In this document: piece by piece, positions 22,870 to 45,507 of the stretch
How the letters are laid out: every line of letters starts with the position of its first letter
Position numbering within the stretch: the stretch's first letter is position 1
NCBI GenBank assembly: GCA_963942565.1
Contig: OZ012697.1
Coordinates: 21,560,557 to 21,624,556, forward strand
DNA length: 64,000 nt
Reading direction: 5' to 3'
Source: Maea johnstoni
Taxonomy: Eukaryota; Annelida; Polychaeta; Spionida; Magelonidae
Translations under genes and position numbers: made by a program
Notes under the pieces: generated by a model
Database searches by the model: none
Told to the model about the DNA's origin: nothing
The model's input: only the letters and a program-made list of their open reading frames with translations

Positions 22870-23100
22870 TTAACCCATTCATACCCGGAGATGTACTTGA
22901 CAAGTGTCGTCTGGACCTGTCATACTTTTGGAAATAACTTTGGAATGAAGCATAAATTTGCAAAATATTTGAAGGAGAGTTGTAGATAGAGTTCTGATGG
23001 ACAATTCTCCTTCAAATATTTTCTAAATATTGCTTTTCTTAGAGAGATATCACCAAAATTGTCAGGCAGTCTTGGCTGCTACAGGCATGAATGGGTTGAA
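22870..23100. mobile_element. TTAA-flanked MITE, family P2
   Basis: It starts TTAACCCATTCATACC and ends GGCATGAATGGGTTGAA (last TTAA mutated to TTGA). Internal signatures are GTCGTCTGGACCTGTCA, AAATATTTGAAGGAGAGTTG and ACAATTCTCCTTCAAATATT, an internal inverted pair. Sister copies are at 27435, 50517, 51874 and 59748. Confidence 0.8.
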
Positions 23101-23501
23101 GGCAATGTTCTTGGTCACTTAATGGAAAATCTAATGTCCTTTTGTCATAACCAAAAATCCCTATCATACTGACGCATGTAACTTTTTGCTTAAGTTTTTT
23201 TCTCAATTTGGAGCAATCCCCATATGAATGCTCCCGATCTTAATCCTCAAAAATGAAAGAACAGGACAAACAAAAAAACAGACAACAAAGTTGTACATTG
23301 CTTAGCACATGTTCAGTGATGCATTGTATATGTTTATAATAGGCAATAGAATTATCACAATAGAATGAATTTTGATGTGAAGGATATTACATATGAGTAT
23401 ATAATAAAGTATACATAGAAGTATTGGTATAATATTTACCTATTCTAATCTTCTTGTATGTGATACCATATTGGGGCCCAAAAGCCTCTAAAAACCTTTT
23501 A

Positions 23502-23582
<81 letters not shown>

Positions 23583-23601
23583 CATTACTAGGATTATTAT
23601 T

Positions 23602-23636
<35 letters not shown>

Positions 23637-23672
23637 TATCATTATTATAATTAATGTTATTATTATTAATAT
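23502..23672. repeat. (ATT)n trinucleotide repeat
   Basis: About 170 bp of ATT units with ATC and TTA interruptions. Confidence 0.95.
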
Positions 23673-23699
23673 TATCTGTAGTTGCAATATATCCCTCTG

Positions 23700-25070
23700 A
23701 TTCACTTTTTCTTAGAGGTTGTTGAGGGAGTGAAGAGTTTATTGATTAGGAAATAAAGAACCGTCGTGGCAATACATATGACCTCGAAATAAGCAGATAA
23801 GTACCACATGTAACATTCAGATTAATCGATCACTTTTAGACGAGCTTTTGCCGTATTTTTAAATGGTACAGCAAAAATTAAAAATAGATATTATAACATA
23901 TTTGGCGAAAATTAAGAAAATCAATTATTATTTTTTTTTTATCTTTAAGGCCACTCCAATTTATTTACTTGTCTTACGTGCTCAGGAGGTAGGAAATGAG
24001 CCATTTTGGAATAAAAAAAAAGTTAAAAAATGCAACTTTTTTATTTTTTTAGAGTCTGCCGACTAGGACTGGTAGCGATATGTTTCTACCAGCCTATTCT
24101 CAACTAAATAAAATCAATCAATCAATTAATCCCTGTAACCTGAAGGGTGGGAGGTATACCTCCTCAAGTCTGAGGCTCTACTACAGCAATGATAGTCTCC
24201 TGTAGATGATTGAATCACCCTTACAAAGAATATTTTTAAAACTTGCACATTTTTTGGAGTCTGACAGAAAATTTCAAAACCACTTTCGTCCGTAAGACAC
24301 CAAAGGTGACTTTTTTTCTTTTTTTTTGGAGTCTGACAGGATTTCTTTTCCAAAAAAAGCTCGTAAGACAAGTAATTAAATTGGAATGGCCTAAGCAACG
24401 TGAAATCGAAGCCAAATGGGCAATGTGTGATAAAATGCGCCCTCACTACGTCCTCCAATGCCGAGTTTTTCACTACATTATTATCTTTTGCCATAAATCG
24501 CTCTAGCTTCTGTGACGCTGTGATATGGCGAAAAAGCACTTGTCGGTCACGTATAAATGGTTCTCGAAAATGCGCTAACCAACTATACATGTGGCGGATT
24601 TTTGCTTGTGCACTTACATCGGTCATTTAGGGAAATAAATAAATGAATAAGTGATTAAAGGCACATTGTCATTGTTCTTCAACAATAAGTACATGTATTC
24701 TAGGTGAAAGAAGAAAAAGAGGGAGGGTAAGAGCAAAGCCTTCAGATCCAAAGCGGATAAAGGGATATTTCAGATGCAGGGTATCCATAGACAGATCTAT
24801 ACAATCCCCATCTTTTATAAGGCGAACAGGGTGCCACACCAGGTTAGGGTTCCCCGGGAGGTGCCAACTCCTATTGCACACCATTAGGTGTACCCCTTGC
24901 GGGGTTCGGTCATTTAGGTAAGCGCACAGGCTTCTTGCATTTTTATTAAACTATTCACGTATGGATTGTTTTCATGACCAGATATGAAGGAAAGCATTTG
25001 GATAACAAAGAAAGTTTATCGTTAACATAGTGCGTTTCATCAGCTCTCACCTCAGACACTAGTAGACCAA
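23700..25070. other. Intergenic, no gene seen
   Basis: The stretch is AT-rich. A 166-codon minus-strand frame (24126-24626) runs over poly-Lys and poly-Phe tracts and has no recognisable domain, and an overlapping plus-strand frame is equally open. TTTTTTGGAGTCTGACAG recurs at about 24249 and 24325, so at least part of this is a dispersed repeat. Confidence 0.4.
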
Positions 25071-25071
25071 G

Positions 25072-25290
25072 TTCAGATGGAATTTTTGATTTTCGTCACA
25101 TTTTCTACTATATTGATGCTAAGTCTTGACTTGCCAGTTGTAACTGGTGGAGGAAACCGGAGTACCCAACAAAAATCCCATGTCACTGGCAACATTCTCA
25201 CTAGCCCCGGTCGGGATTCGGACCAGATGAGTGACCACTAGCAGTCAGTGGCAATGCCAAAGACCACACGGCCATCAGTGCAGGCTCCAG
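25072..25290 (-). mobile_element. tRNA-derived SINE
   Basis: Read on the minus strand, GATGGCCGTGTGG resembles an A box and GGTCCGAATCCC a B box, followed by a body with TGCCAGTGACATGGG and ACTCCGGTTTCCTCC. The same head and TTGCCAGTGACTTG body recur in the array at 56313-57061 and in part at about 58860-58930. Confidence 0.65.
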
Positions 25291-26950
25291 ACCAATGGGA
25301 GGTAAGGTATGCAAATTAGCTTGAAGCCGTCTCCTCGCCTTCAATAGTAGACCAGCTATGTTGATGAGCATGAGAAGGATAAAGGAATTCAGCCCACCAG
25401 TGCTCTCGTAATTGTGCCATTTTCATCACAGCATCGCAAAACTACGCAAAGCTAATCCTCAAACCTGCCTGCTCTTCCTCAAAATCTAAAACCCACTCTA
25501 GTGAAATATAATGGCCAGCTAAAACTACTAATCTGAACCCTGGTGGCCAGGATTCGAACTAAACAAAATGCCGCAAAAAAGGCCCCAACAGCGAACCACG
25601 TGACATCTCCTGGATTTGGAGGATTGAACGTTGGTAGTTTTGTAATGCTGACTAATAAAACAGTGAGACACGACGGACTAGAATATACGATGGTGCAGGC
25701 GTGAACGGCAGAATTAACAAAAAAAAATCCAGTTTTTCTGGAAAACGACAAAAGAATTTTTTCTGCCGTTCACACCTGCACCGTCGTACTAAGAACAATG
25801 GGAGCAGAAGAAAAGTATTGGAAGGACTGTTGATTCACGAGTGCTTAAGCAGTAACGCGAGAGAACCGACTGAAGCGCAAACAGTTTTGACTTGGTTGCC
25901 TGCATCCCATTTCTGATTACCGTAGTGGTTGGTTTAAAAATCCCAGTACGCTGTTGCAGTGTTTATTCATCTCTCACTACTTAAAGATAGGTTCATTTAG
26001 GAATAAGAAATTTCTTCGAATTATTTTGAAGTATAGTATGTTAAATCAGTCGTCAACCATGCATTATATCGGTTCATACCTAGCAAAGTAGTGAGGTTGT
26101 CATAAACAATTTGAAAACAGCAAATTGTTTATGTTCCAGTCACCAAATACAGAAGTCAAGGTGGTCAGGTTTTGTTCATGTTTGTTTCACTAGTTGGCTG
26201 GAGTGTGAACTGGTGAAGGGATCTGTGAGAGAATAGAAGACCAGCAGAGACGGGACAGATTATCTATCGGTGATTAACTACACTATGGTTGGTCAACTCC
26301 ACAGAGAAGGATACCTTATCGGGATTGCGTCAGAATTTTGAAATTGTGTGGCAGACACACTGAACCTTTGACAGTGCTGATTGTCAGAGGCCTAGTACTA
26401 AAACACATAGATGGCGCTACCTATAACTGAATCTAGAAATAATTAAGATAAACCACCAATTATCCCTCGGTGCAGGGGGGTTTCGGATGCTTGTGCCGTG
26501 TGCAAAAGAATTTCTTCAATGAAAGCCCTTCAGCGCGGCCGTGGCCTCGTAAAAAGCACCAACTTTCATTGGCCTATTTTGGAGAATGAAATTTGGGCGT
26601 TCCCACACAAGGAAACTGCTCGTAGTATATGTTTAGGTCGTCTGCTATACTGTGGGCAACTTGAACCCCATGCGCATTCGATAAAATGCAATATTTTGCA
26701 CACGGCACAAGCATCCGTAACCCCCCCTGCCCTCGGTGTTAACTTTCCCACTTTCATTTTACTCTATAGACTGAATTTTGCCAAATTCTTATGAATTGCA
26801 CTCAGGAGTCAATAATCAATTAGAACTTTTTGAAATAAAATTTTATGAGGTCCTGGGTAGCGAATTTACACACTTTTCTGCTACAAGATTTGCCACTCTA
26901 TACTTCTGTGTCTAAACATTAGCACAGTTTTTGTTTTCACCAAGTTCGAT
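25291..26950. other. Intergenic, no gene seen
   Basis: One short inverted pair is visible (GATGGTGCAGGCGTGAACGG near 25690 against CCGTTCACACCTGCACCGTC near 25768), which bounds a fold-back of about 100 bp. Frames in this stretch lack domain signatures. Confidence 0.4.
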
Positions 26951-26959
26951 ACAACAGGC

Positions 26960-27263
26960 CAGGGACTTAGCCAGGACCCGTCTTGCCTGTCAGGCAGTTT
27001 CCTGAAAACCTCCTTAATGGACAGGCAAATTTTTCAATGATGAATTTTCAATTTTGACTTTTGGAGTGTAATAACCATATAGTTTCCTAACAAACCATCT
27101 CCTATGACATAGCTGAAGTGTAAAATGCCCTTTTTGACATAATAGGCTACTGAATGTAGTTGGTATAAGGATTTGAAGTAGATTAGTAACTTAATCTGGA
27201 CGGGCAGAAATTTTAGAATTGCTGTTTTAGACAGGCATTTTTGAAATCCTGGCTAAGACCCTG
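26960..27263. mobile_element. hAT-like MITE, family A
   Basis: Ends CAGGGACTTAGCCAGGA / TCCTGGCTAAGACCCTG, flanked by a perfect 8-bp duplication CAACAGGC (26952-26959 and 27264-27271). The 8-bp target size and CAGGG termini fit the hAT superfamily. A near-identical relative lies at 58547-58858. Confidence 0.88.
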
Positions 27264-27434
27264 CAACAGGCGCTTTCTGAGAGGTAGGGGCCTTATAGAG
27301 GCTGACCGTAGATACCACAATAAATAAATCAACAAAGGAATGCAAATTGGGAGAAGGTTTTAATTTTGTTTTGTTTACAAAGCCATACTTAAAAGCCTGC
27401 TTTCCTCTTGCTTATCAAAATTCAAATTACATGT

Positions 27435-27664
27435 TTAACCCATTCACACTCAGAGTTCCCCTAGAAAATATTGTCTGCCATTTTCATACTTTTGAAAATA
27501 ACTTAGGAATAAAGCAAAAGTTCACAAAATATTTGAAGGAGAGTTGTTGTTTAACTTCTGGTTAACATTTCTCTTTGAAATATTTTTCGAAAAGTGCTTT
27601 TGTAAGAAAAATATTACCAAAATTGTCAGGCCTGTTTTGGCCGTTCTGAGTGGTAATGGGTTAA
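27435..27664. mobile_element. TTAA-flanked MITE, family P2
   Basis: It starts TTAACCCATTCACACTC and ends GGTAATGGGTTAA, with the family's internal inverted AAATATTTGAAGGAGAG / CTCTTTGAAATATTT pair. Confidence 0.82.
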
Positions 27665-29183
27665 CATCATTGGTGTCACCAAAAAGACCCAAGATTCTTA
27701 TGCGTTTTAAAGTGCATACAATAGTAGATAATGTCATGTCCTTGCTTTACTTTATTGATGACCAAAAATGTCTTTAATATGACCACATGTATTAGGTGTG
27801 CAGAGTCATTGCATTAATAACAAGTCAAGCATTTTTAGTATGTACGAAGTTAGGACACGAAATTCATAATCATTACATTAAATCTAAGCGGTTTACATTA
27901 TTGCGTAGATTTTGTCTCACCAATGTTACACAAATAGGCGTTTGACATGACTTTGTCTGAGGTTGCATAAATATAAGCTCTGTATAAATGCTGTTTTTAT
28001 TGAGCTCTTGGGTAATTCAAACACACCGGTTCTATTGTGAGAATACCTCAAGTATACCTTATGAACATCCATTCTACTTCTAGAGCTGCATATATGGCGA
28101 TAATGTTTATATACAAATATTAGTACAACCCTTCTACGCTATCTTAAAACTAATGTGAAATAACATATGCATAGCTTCCTTAAGCTTAATCACTTTCTTC
28201 CCTTATAACATACTGTAGAATAGCAAATTAATCCGAGTGGTTTATTCTGCTGAACTTTTCTGAGTGGGGACAGTTCAGTAAAATGAAAGTTGGATATATT
28301 ATTCCTTTCATTAGAATATTAACCTTCAACATTTGCTTTTCCGAATAAAAATCTCAGGAAAATCCATAATTACAAATTTGTTTATTTGCAATTTGCAACT
28401 CAGATTAATTTCCTATTCTACAGTACTTGTGGATAATATAACTTAGAATCACTCCGAGTCCGAAGAATGCGATGAAATGGATTTACTTACAAGGAAAGAG
28501 AAAACACAAAACCTTTTTTCAATTGGTTTTAAGTATTAATTTATTAATGCAGCCTGAAATATGACACAACAGGAGAATTTGATTCTTGGAAATCACAAGA
28601 TTTTTTCACACCTTCAAATTCAAAATGGTACCATACACCTTCCTTAATTTTAGAGGCTATATAGACCTATATAGCTTAACTTATTTTATGCCAGGCTAGG
28701 TAAAATAATGTATGTGTATCCATAAATGTTTATACCAAATTTTATCTTAAAAAGTTAATCCAGCCAGTCCTTTTATCACATGGGCTTTATCTAAAATCCA
28801 TAAAATAACAGAATGAACTTTCCTGCCTGCCAACATCTTCTATCAAGAGACTTCAAGCACATTGACAACAGAGGCCCTATCTAGTGTTCTGCGGAAGCTT
28901 AGACATAAGCGTCCCAAGGAGTTCTATTCCATGAAAACAGCATCCCTGGGATGTATCTCCTTAGAAAGGACACCGTGGGATATCTTCCTTTTTCGGAAAA
29001 TTTATCCATGGGATGACTATTCCTTAGAAAGGGCATCTCTAGGCTGACAACTTCTTGACAGATGGAATCCCTGAGAGATCCATTCCCCGAAATGGACATC
29101 CATGGAATGTCTAAATCTAGAGGCGACAGCGCTCGTCATAACTTCCATCAGTCGATTTCGGTGAAAATTTGGTGGTAACTGTC
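27665..29183. other. Downstream flank of SDHB, no other gene seen
   Basis: AT-rich. At 28915-29105 there is a degenerate short-period repeat built on TTCCTTAGAAAGG and CATCC(C)TGGGATG. This region presumably includes the SDHB 3' UTR (minus strand), but I could not fix a polyadenylation site. Confidence 0.45.
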
Positions 29184-40127
<10,944 letters not shown>

Positions 40128-40142
40128 CTTTTCTTGTATAAT

Positions 40143-40172
40143 TGTGGCATGCGCATTTGCTACTTCCGGCGA
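40143..40172 (-). promoter_or_regulatory. SDHB proximal promoter: NRF-1-like and ETS-like sites
   Basis: Upstream of the SDHB ATG (minus strand) lie ATGCGCATGCC (NRF-1-like, core 40147-40155) and GCCGGAAGT (ETS/GABP-like, 40162-40170), within about 45 bp of the start codon. In animals these two sites are the standard pair for nuclear genes of the respiratory chain. Binding is inferred. Confidence 0.6.
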
Positions 40173-42050
40173 TCGGGGAGCGTTCGTTTTATCATTTATG
40201 TAACCACGTTTACATAACACTTATCATGTGTTATGTAATTTTAGTTTGAGTTAACAATTAAAATATATCTCAGGAGATACTAGTGAATTACTTTTGAATC
40301 TTCAGTAAACGGTTTAATCACTGCTGTGACGGGTTTTATTTGAATTATAACTTCCAATTTTGAAAATAATAGCTGCTCCCAAGCTGTCATGGCGGTCAAC
40401 TTAAAAACTGTTCTTTTCAAAACACATATTGTGTCCTCAGAATTCCGGTTATTGATGATCAATCCGCTCATATTTTGTGGATTTTAGGAGGTAAGTATTG
40501 TGAAGCATCCCATGATTAGAATTGATTCCGTGGAATATAATTCTTAATTTCTTTTGGCAGGGAATACAGTTAATGTAAATGTATTTCACTATTTGTAAAT
40601 TTAGATAGTTGTGAGTTGACCACTTGAAGTTGTACTGATGAAGTTCTACGTTGAAAGAGGTACAGGGAGGACAGTACAATTACAGAAGGGTAAAGGCAAG
40701 TGCTGCGGCAGGGCGCTTAGGGCCGCAGGATGAATAGAAAATGTCAGTGAAGTAAGGATCCATGCGCCCAAAAAGTGAGTGGCAGGTGCACAGATCCTAG
40801 TTCATTTAAAATAAACGTTTTTTGGGGTTCGACGTTTCTGTCCAGATTTGATTTTTCACCCCTTAACGTTTATTGCAGATAGGGTGTTTTATGATGAGCA
40901 CTCGGCTCTGAGGACGCTTACGTTGATTTGTCCAACTGATTCGTTTTCCCCGACGTCCTCTGCCAAGTATTACTTAGCAGCATTTAAATAGATAATGTCC
41001 GCCGCACAAAACACGTCTGATTTATTCGTTTAAGTGTTAAAATTCGTTTTAACTTTCGGTTACCTCAGTCCAGACTGCAAGTCTGTGTTGTGTCAACCAT
41101 TTTGAATCAATGACGTCACATAGTCTCTCGCGAGATTATGGGTACAACGTCTGATTGTAAATCTCGGAATTCGTTAAAAACGGAAAGTTTTAAAGAAATA
41201 AAACAGTGTAGTGAGTAAAAAACACCTGAAATATAATTCTTACATGATTTTTCCTTTAAATGATATGATTTTGTATTGTTGTGGCTCTTTAATTTGGTAC
41301 GTTGTACTATACATTCCTTTCATTTTGATTCCGTATTTCTATATAATTCTGGGACTTACATGCAACTGCTCACGTGCGAGTCTTTCAGAAAATAAACATG
41401 GCTTCCCTTCGACTTCGTTTCTAGAAGTCTTCGCGTTTTAGGCCTCAAAACGGCTTAATAAGGTACGACATTAATAAGGAAGCACACGCATTGTTTAAAT
41501 ACATATCAATGATATTGGAGCCGCAGGTACGTATTAAGAACTGAAACCAAAAGGTACTTTTTGCGGCCGTTTTCGTTCCGCCTAAGAAACAGGTCGGAAT
41601 GCTGCTCAACTAAAATCGTGTTAACTTCATTAGACTCCGAAGCTGGATATAGGACCAACAGCAATAAAACAGCCAGCAAGGAGGCTAATTCATTGGACTA
41701 CACAGATCCAAGCCCATAGACATAGTTATGATAGTTCAGGTGGAATATGCATGAATAGGGCACTGATCATCAGGTGAGGACGTGTGAAAGGGCAGATAGA
41801 ACGTGAATGGGTGGAAGTTAATTGCATAAAAGTAATATTTAGTCATGTGCAGCAAGTGAGCATGAAAGTGACAATACCAACACCATAGGGAACTTAAGCG
41901 AACATTTCCTTCACTAACATCAGTACTTTATATTTTCTTTAAGAAATTCTCAACTTTATTGTTTAGTGTATTTTTTCTGTTGAAAGCAGCAAGCTGACCA
42001 CTTCACAGATCTCATATTCTATGTGAAGGCTAGGCATTACTTACACACAT
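40173..42050. other. Intergenic upstream of SDHB, no gene seen
   Basis: Nothing coding is recognisable. The 40.6-41.5 kb part is less AT-rich and contains CTCTCGCGAGA near 41125, a known palindromic promoter element in animals, but no transcript can be assigned. Confidence 0.4.
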
Positions 42051-42366
42051 TATTAAAGGGGCCCTAAAGGCTCACAAACATATCAGCTTATATGAAAGTT
42101 ATACACTTCAAGAACAGGATGCTACCATTCTTTTTCTCTCAGTGATCCCGTGAGGGGAGATTTTTGCGTATTGTCATCCTCCGAGACAGCCTCTGCCAGC
42201 CACTGGGTGCGGCCATGTTTTTCAAGTGCTATCAGCTGTGACACAATCGGGTGGCAGGGATCACATCCTGTCTCCAAGCTACCTCTGGGCAGTGTATCTA
42301 ACAGCAGTGCTCCTGACAAGAGCTCTCTGCACAAGTTGCATAAAAACGTATATATCAAACAAGAAA

Positions 42367-42696
42367 ATGGTGAAATCATGTGCAGCAATTGGCTGTAAAA
42401 AAAGACACGGTAGTGGAGAAAGCTTTCATAGATTTCCTAGTAGTAAATTTAGACAAAAACAGTGGTTAGCATCCATGAAACTTTTAAACCCACCTGTCCT
42501 GAAGTATGCATATGTATGTTCAGACCACTTCACTGACGAGGATTATGTCAGGAATCACACACTGCAGTCAGGATTACTTCAGAGTACAGTTAACAAGGTT
42601 CTGAAGAGGGATGCTTTTTTAGAAGGTTTGGGTACTTGTGAAATAGGTGTGCATAATCTCTCACACTTCTTCAAAAAAAGAAACAGTCACAATTGA
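42367..42696 (+). CDS. THAP-domain protein or exon, 109 aa
   Basis: THAP domains are zinc-coordinating DNA-binding modules. The ATG at 42367 is in a good context (GAAAATGG) and starts the conserved MVKSCAAIGCKKRHG; upstream in-frame codons look non-coding. The C2CH ligands are visible as C5, C10, C51 and H54 (YVCSDHF), with the invariant P24 and W33 in place. The AVPTIF box is missing and appears replaced by LKRDAFLEGLG. Only the domain plus about 25 residues is present, so this is a lone exon, a truncated gene, or the N-terminus of a P-type transposase. No downstream exon was found. Domain call is firm, gene status is not. Confidence 0.75.
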   Translation: MVKSCAAIGCKKRHGSGESFHRFPSSKFRQKQWLASMKLLNPPVLKYAYVCSDHFTDEDYVRNHTLQSGLLQSTVNKVLKRDAFLEGLGTCEIGVHNLSHFFKKRNSHN

Positions 42697-43590
42697 TACA
42701 CCTTTTATCATGCTCCATGCGACTCCTATTGCATCTAGTCTTACTTTCTTCAAGGATATAATATCTGGTAACCAATTTTCATAAATCTCTTATTTCAAGC
42801 AGAAGTGATCTTGCAATTTATCAATTTCGGGATTTATTTACTTTATTGGTATACATTTACTAGTCTCAACATGATTTACCTTCATTCAGTTGCTCAACGA
42901 ATATAAGCACAGGTGTATGCATTAAATGTTTAATATTAAGCCAGCATGAGAAGGGTAAATATCATTCCCTAACTTACAAAATTGAAACAGCTAAGGTTAT
43001 AGTCAATCCTGACCCCATTTTCACTGGGAAGAAATACATTTCTAAATAGTACTGCAATATAGAGGAAGGTTGAAATCAAAATATCTCAAATTGCAAATGA
43101 CCCTTTCTGTTATTTATGATAGAATAAATGACATTTTCATTTACTCATTACCAACCTTCTCTTAATGACTTATGATTAATAATCATACTCTTCATTATTA
43201 TGATCTGATGTACAGACTTTAGCAACCCTAACAGCTAACTTTCAGGGTGAATGGCAATTTTCATAGGTACCTCAACATGGTCTTTATTAATCCACTGAGA
43301 ATAGACTGTGCAGGATTTTGTTAGTTGTGTTACAACTGAGGTTTTGTCTTATGTCTAGGTCCCTAGGGTAATAACAAAAGTAAGTAAAGGAAAGGGACAC
43401 ACAGGGTAATTGACCTTGTCCAATTGGCATTACACATCTAGACCCCATGGGACACAAGGTAGTAAACACAGGAAGTGACTAGCAGTACTGGGAACAGCAA
43501 TCATCTTCATTTCCTTTAGTAATTGTGTACATATTCATGAAGATTATAAAAAAGAAATGTCAAGAATACCTTTGGAAGGGGCCTGATAAT

Positions 43591-43767
43591 TTAAAGAAGG
43601 AAAGAAGTCTGACAGGTGCACCACAACATGCTATTTAAGCGCCAGCCCTCTGTTTCCACATCTTGACCATCAAATTCATCAACACCTTGAACTATGTCCA
43701 TATAATCCACCTGATCACCTTCAGCCACTCTTGGTTCAAAGTCGTAGGGATTTGCATACCTAAACAT
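43591..43767 (-). pseudogene. P2X7-like C-terminal domain fragment, 58 codons
   Basis: The minus strand reads MFRYANPYDFEPRVAEGDQ ... LWCTCQTS before a stop. The PYxFEP followed by an acidic stretch and WCxC resembles the start of the cysteine-rich domain in the P2X7 receptor tail and in many stand-alone invertebrate proteins. The rest of the Cys cluster is absent, so it is a fragment. It lies within the same inverted-repeat element as the THAP ORF but on the other strand. Assignment is by motif memory only. Confidence 0.4.
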
Positions 43768-44326
43768 CTTGAATGTGCTTCAGAGCAGTGAAATATCTAC
43801 CTCCTAGACAGAGCTACTGGCTTTATCTAATACACCCAGTAAGCTGCTTGCCACCCATTTACATAGACTACAGCAGCATGAGTTGACTCAGATCCAAGAT
43901 GGCGGCTGCCCTGCCTCAGTGAAGGTGCTATTCACTAATTGCAATTTGAGATTTCTCTTTGTGTGGAGCTCTAGGGCTTCTCTGTTTATGACAGAGGTTG
44001 AGCTATGTTCATGAACTTTCATATAAACCTATGATGTGTTTTTCCCCAAGTTCCCCTTTAAACTATATTTTTGCTTGAAGAAATTCTCAACTTCCTCACT
44101 TGAGTTATTTTTTCTGTTTACTTCATGTGTCACAACTGTGGAAATGGATAATGCAAAGATAAAAGATCATTTTTTAGTCAGGACGCATCATGGCGACCGG
44201 CAATTCAGGCAGACGTACTTTCATTGTTCCAGAATTGTCACCTTTAGTTGGAGTAAAGTAAAATAGATAACTCAAAAAAAGAAATATTTATGTTAAACAG
44301 GAAACATTTTAAAGTGCCATCCGAAG

Positions 44327-45093
44327 CAAGGTCTTAGCCAGGATTTTGAAACTGGGTGCCCAAAATTTGTAAAATTTTTGGGCGTCCAAATTTTTAAGGG
44401 GGACCACAATTTACTCAGATTCCAACCTTAAACATGTATACATTAATCAAAATAAGGCATAATATCATAATACAATATCATGGGAATCATATTTAATAGT
44501 GGTGAGTCGAGCGCTCGGAAGCTCGACCTTTCGGTCGTTCCTCCTGAGATTTTGAGCGCTCGACTCTAATTTTACACGCTCAAAAAAAAACGAGCTTTGT
44601 CACCTGTAGAACAGGTGATGAATGGTGGCCGGTGGCGTGTGGAAATGATCTTCGCTGACTTTTGCGGCCAAAAACAGCAAGAGTATCATTTCCCCCCAGA
44701 AATAAACGTAATAAAACGTATCCCTACCTTGTCTTGTGTTGTTTCTTGTCTTTCCGCCGCCTTATTTCGCCGTGGAAAGACAAGACCCTAAAGCAGACGA
44801 TTCAAAGCAAAATTGCGCCGCAGCATACTCCGGCATATGTCAGGCACGTATGCGGTGTCCCACGGCATCGAGAATCGGTGCACCAGAAAATGGCGTACTA
44901 CGTAATTACACATCAAGGTCGAGCGGACTCGAAGCTCGCTCGGCCATTATGGCCGAGCACTCGAGCTAATATTTTGGGACGAGTCCCATCACTAATATTT
45001 AAGGATAAAAACATTTAATTATATGCCTGAGAGGTCCTTTAAGGGTTTGGGTGTCCAAAAAGGCACCCAGACGCCCTGCTGGCTAAGACTATG
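44327..45093. mobile_element. hAT-like MITE, family A, split by another hAT-like element
   Basis: CAAGGTCTTAGCCAGG ... GCTGGCTAAGACTATG with 8-bp flanks ATCCGAAG / ATCCGACG (44319-44326, 45094-45101). The interior matches the 37571 copy until it is interrupted at 44497-44994. Confidence 0.85.
44497..44994. mobile_element. hAT-like MITE nested in family A
   Basis: Termini TAGTGGTGAGTCGAGC / GACGAGTCCCATCACTA, flanked by a perfect 8-bp duplication ATATTTAA (44489-44496, 44995-45002). The interior has repeated CTCGAGC/GCTCG motifs like those of the 36979 copy, and an unrelated frame (44662-45018) that I do not believe is coding. Confidence 0.9.
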
Positions 45094-45135
45094 ATCCGAC
45101 GCACTGGGCAGCTATAAATAAACTGTCAAAATTAA

Positions 45136-45215
45136 CATCTAGTTGGAATCGAACCTGGGACTCCTGGGCTGCTAGACCAGTACACTACGGTCGCTACCAA
45201 TTAGGCCATTGGGCC
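45136..45215 (-). pseudogene. tRNA-like sequence (tRNA pseudogene or SINE head)
   Basis: The minus strand reads TGGCCTAATTGG (matches the A-box consensus) and, 40 bases later, GGTTCGATTCC (B box). The 5' GGCCCAATGG and a 3' partner are poorly paired, so it is unlikely to be a functional tRNA. No SINE body is recognised downstream. Confidence 0.55.
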
Positions 45216-45507
45216 TTTACTTCCATTTTGTGTGAAAAGAGAGTTATATTCATGATTTTCCCGTGACTCTATTTGCCTAACATTCCTATGGGCTATCACA
45301 CTAACAGTTTAGTAATATGGATTTAAATGTAAATTTAAGCAATTCGATTTTACAAAATTAACAATTCATCAAAATTTAAATGAGCAATGTTAGGCAAGAT
45401 GAGGATGACATTGTCATGAATGTCAATTTCAGGCATACACTCTTTATTATAGATGAATGTTTTCCACATCAATATAATTCCCATGACAATTGTCATTGTA
45501 TTATGAT

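Larger units (their letters stand above)
42054..44058. mobile_element. Inverted-repeat element carrying a THAP ORF
   Basis: The left end AAAGGGGCCCTAAAGG ... GCTTATATGAAAGTT and the inverted right end AAAGGGGAACTTGGGG ... GGTTTATATGAAAGTT align over about 50 bp. Inside are a THAP-domain ORF (plus) and a P2X7-like fragment (minus). Sequence just outside both ends is also similar (GAAATTCTCAACTT at about 41943 and 44082), so the true ends may be further out. THAP DNA-binding domains occur in P-element transposases; that link is an inference, and no transposase core is seen. Confidence 0.5.

Noticed and set aside
24126-24626. 166-aa minus-strand ORF
   Set aside because: Crosses poly-A/T tracts giving poly-Lys and overlaps an equally open plus-strand frame; no domain.
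44597-45018. ORFs inside the TAGTGGTG hAT-like MITE (64-118 aa)
   Set aside because: Three overlapping frames are open in a GC-richer MITE; none resembles a transposase.
45136-45215. Functional tRNA gene
   Set aside because: A and B boxes are present, but the acceptor stem does not pair convincingly. Listed as tRNA-like.
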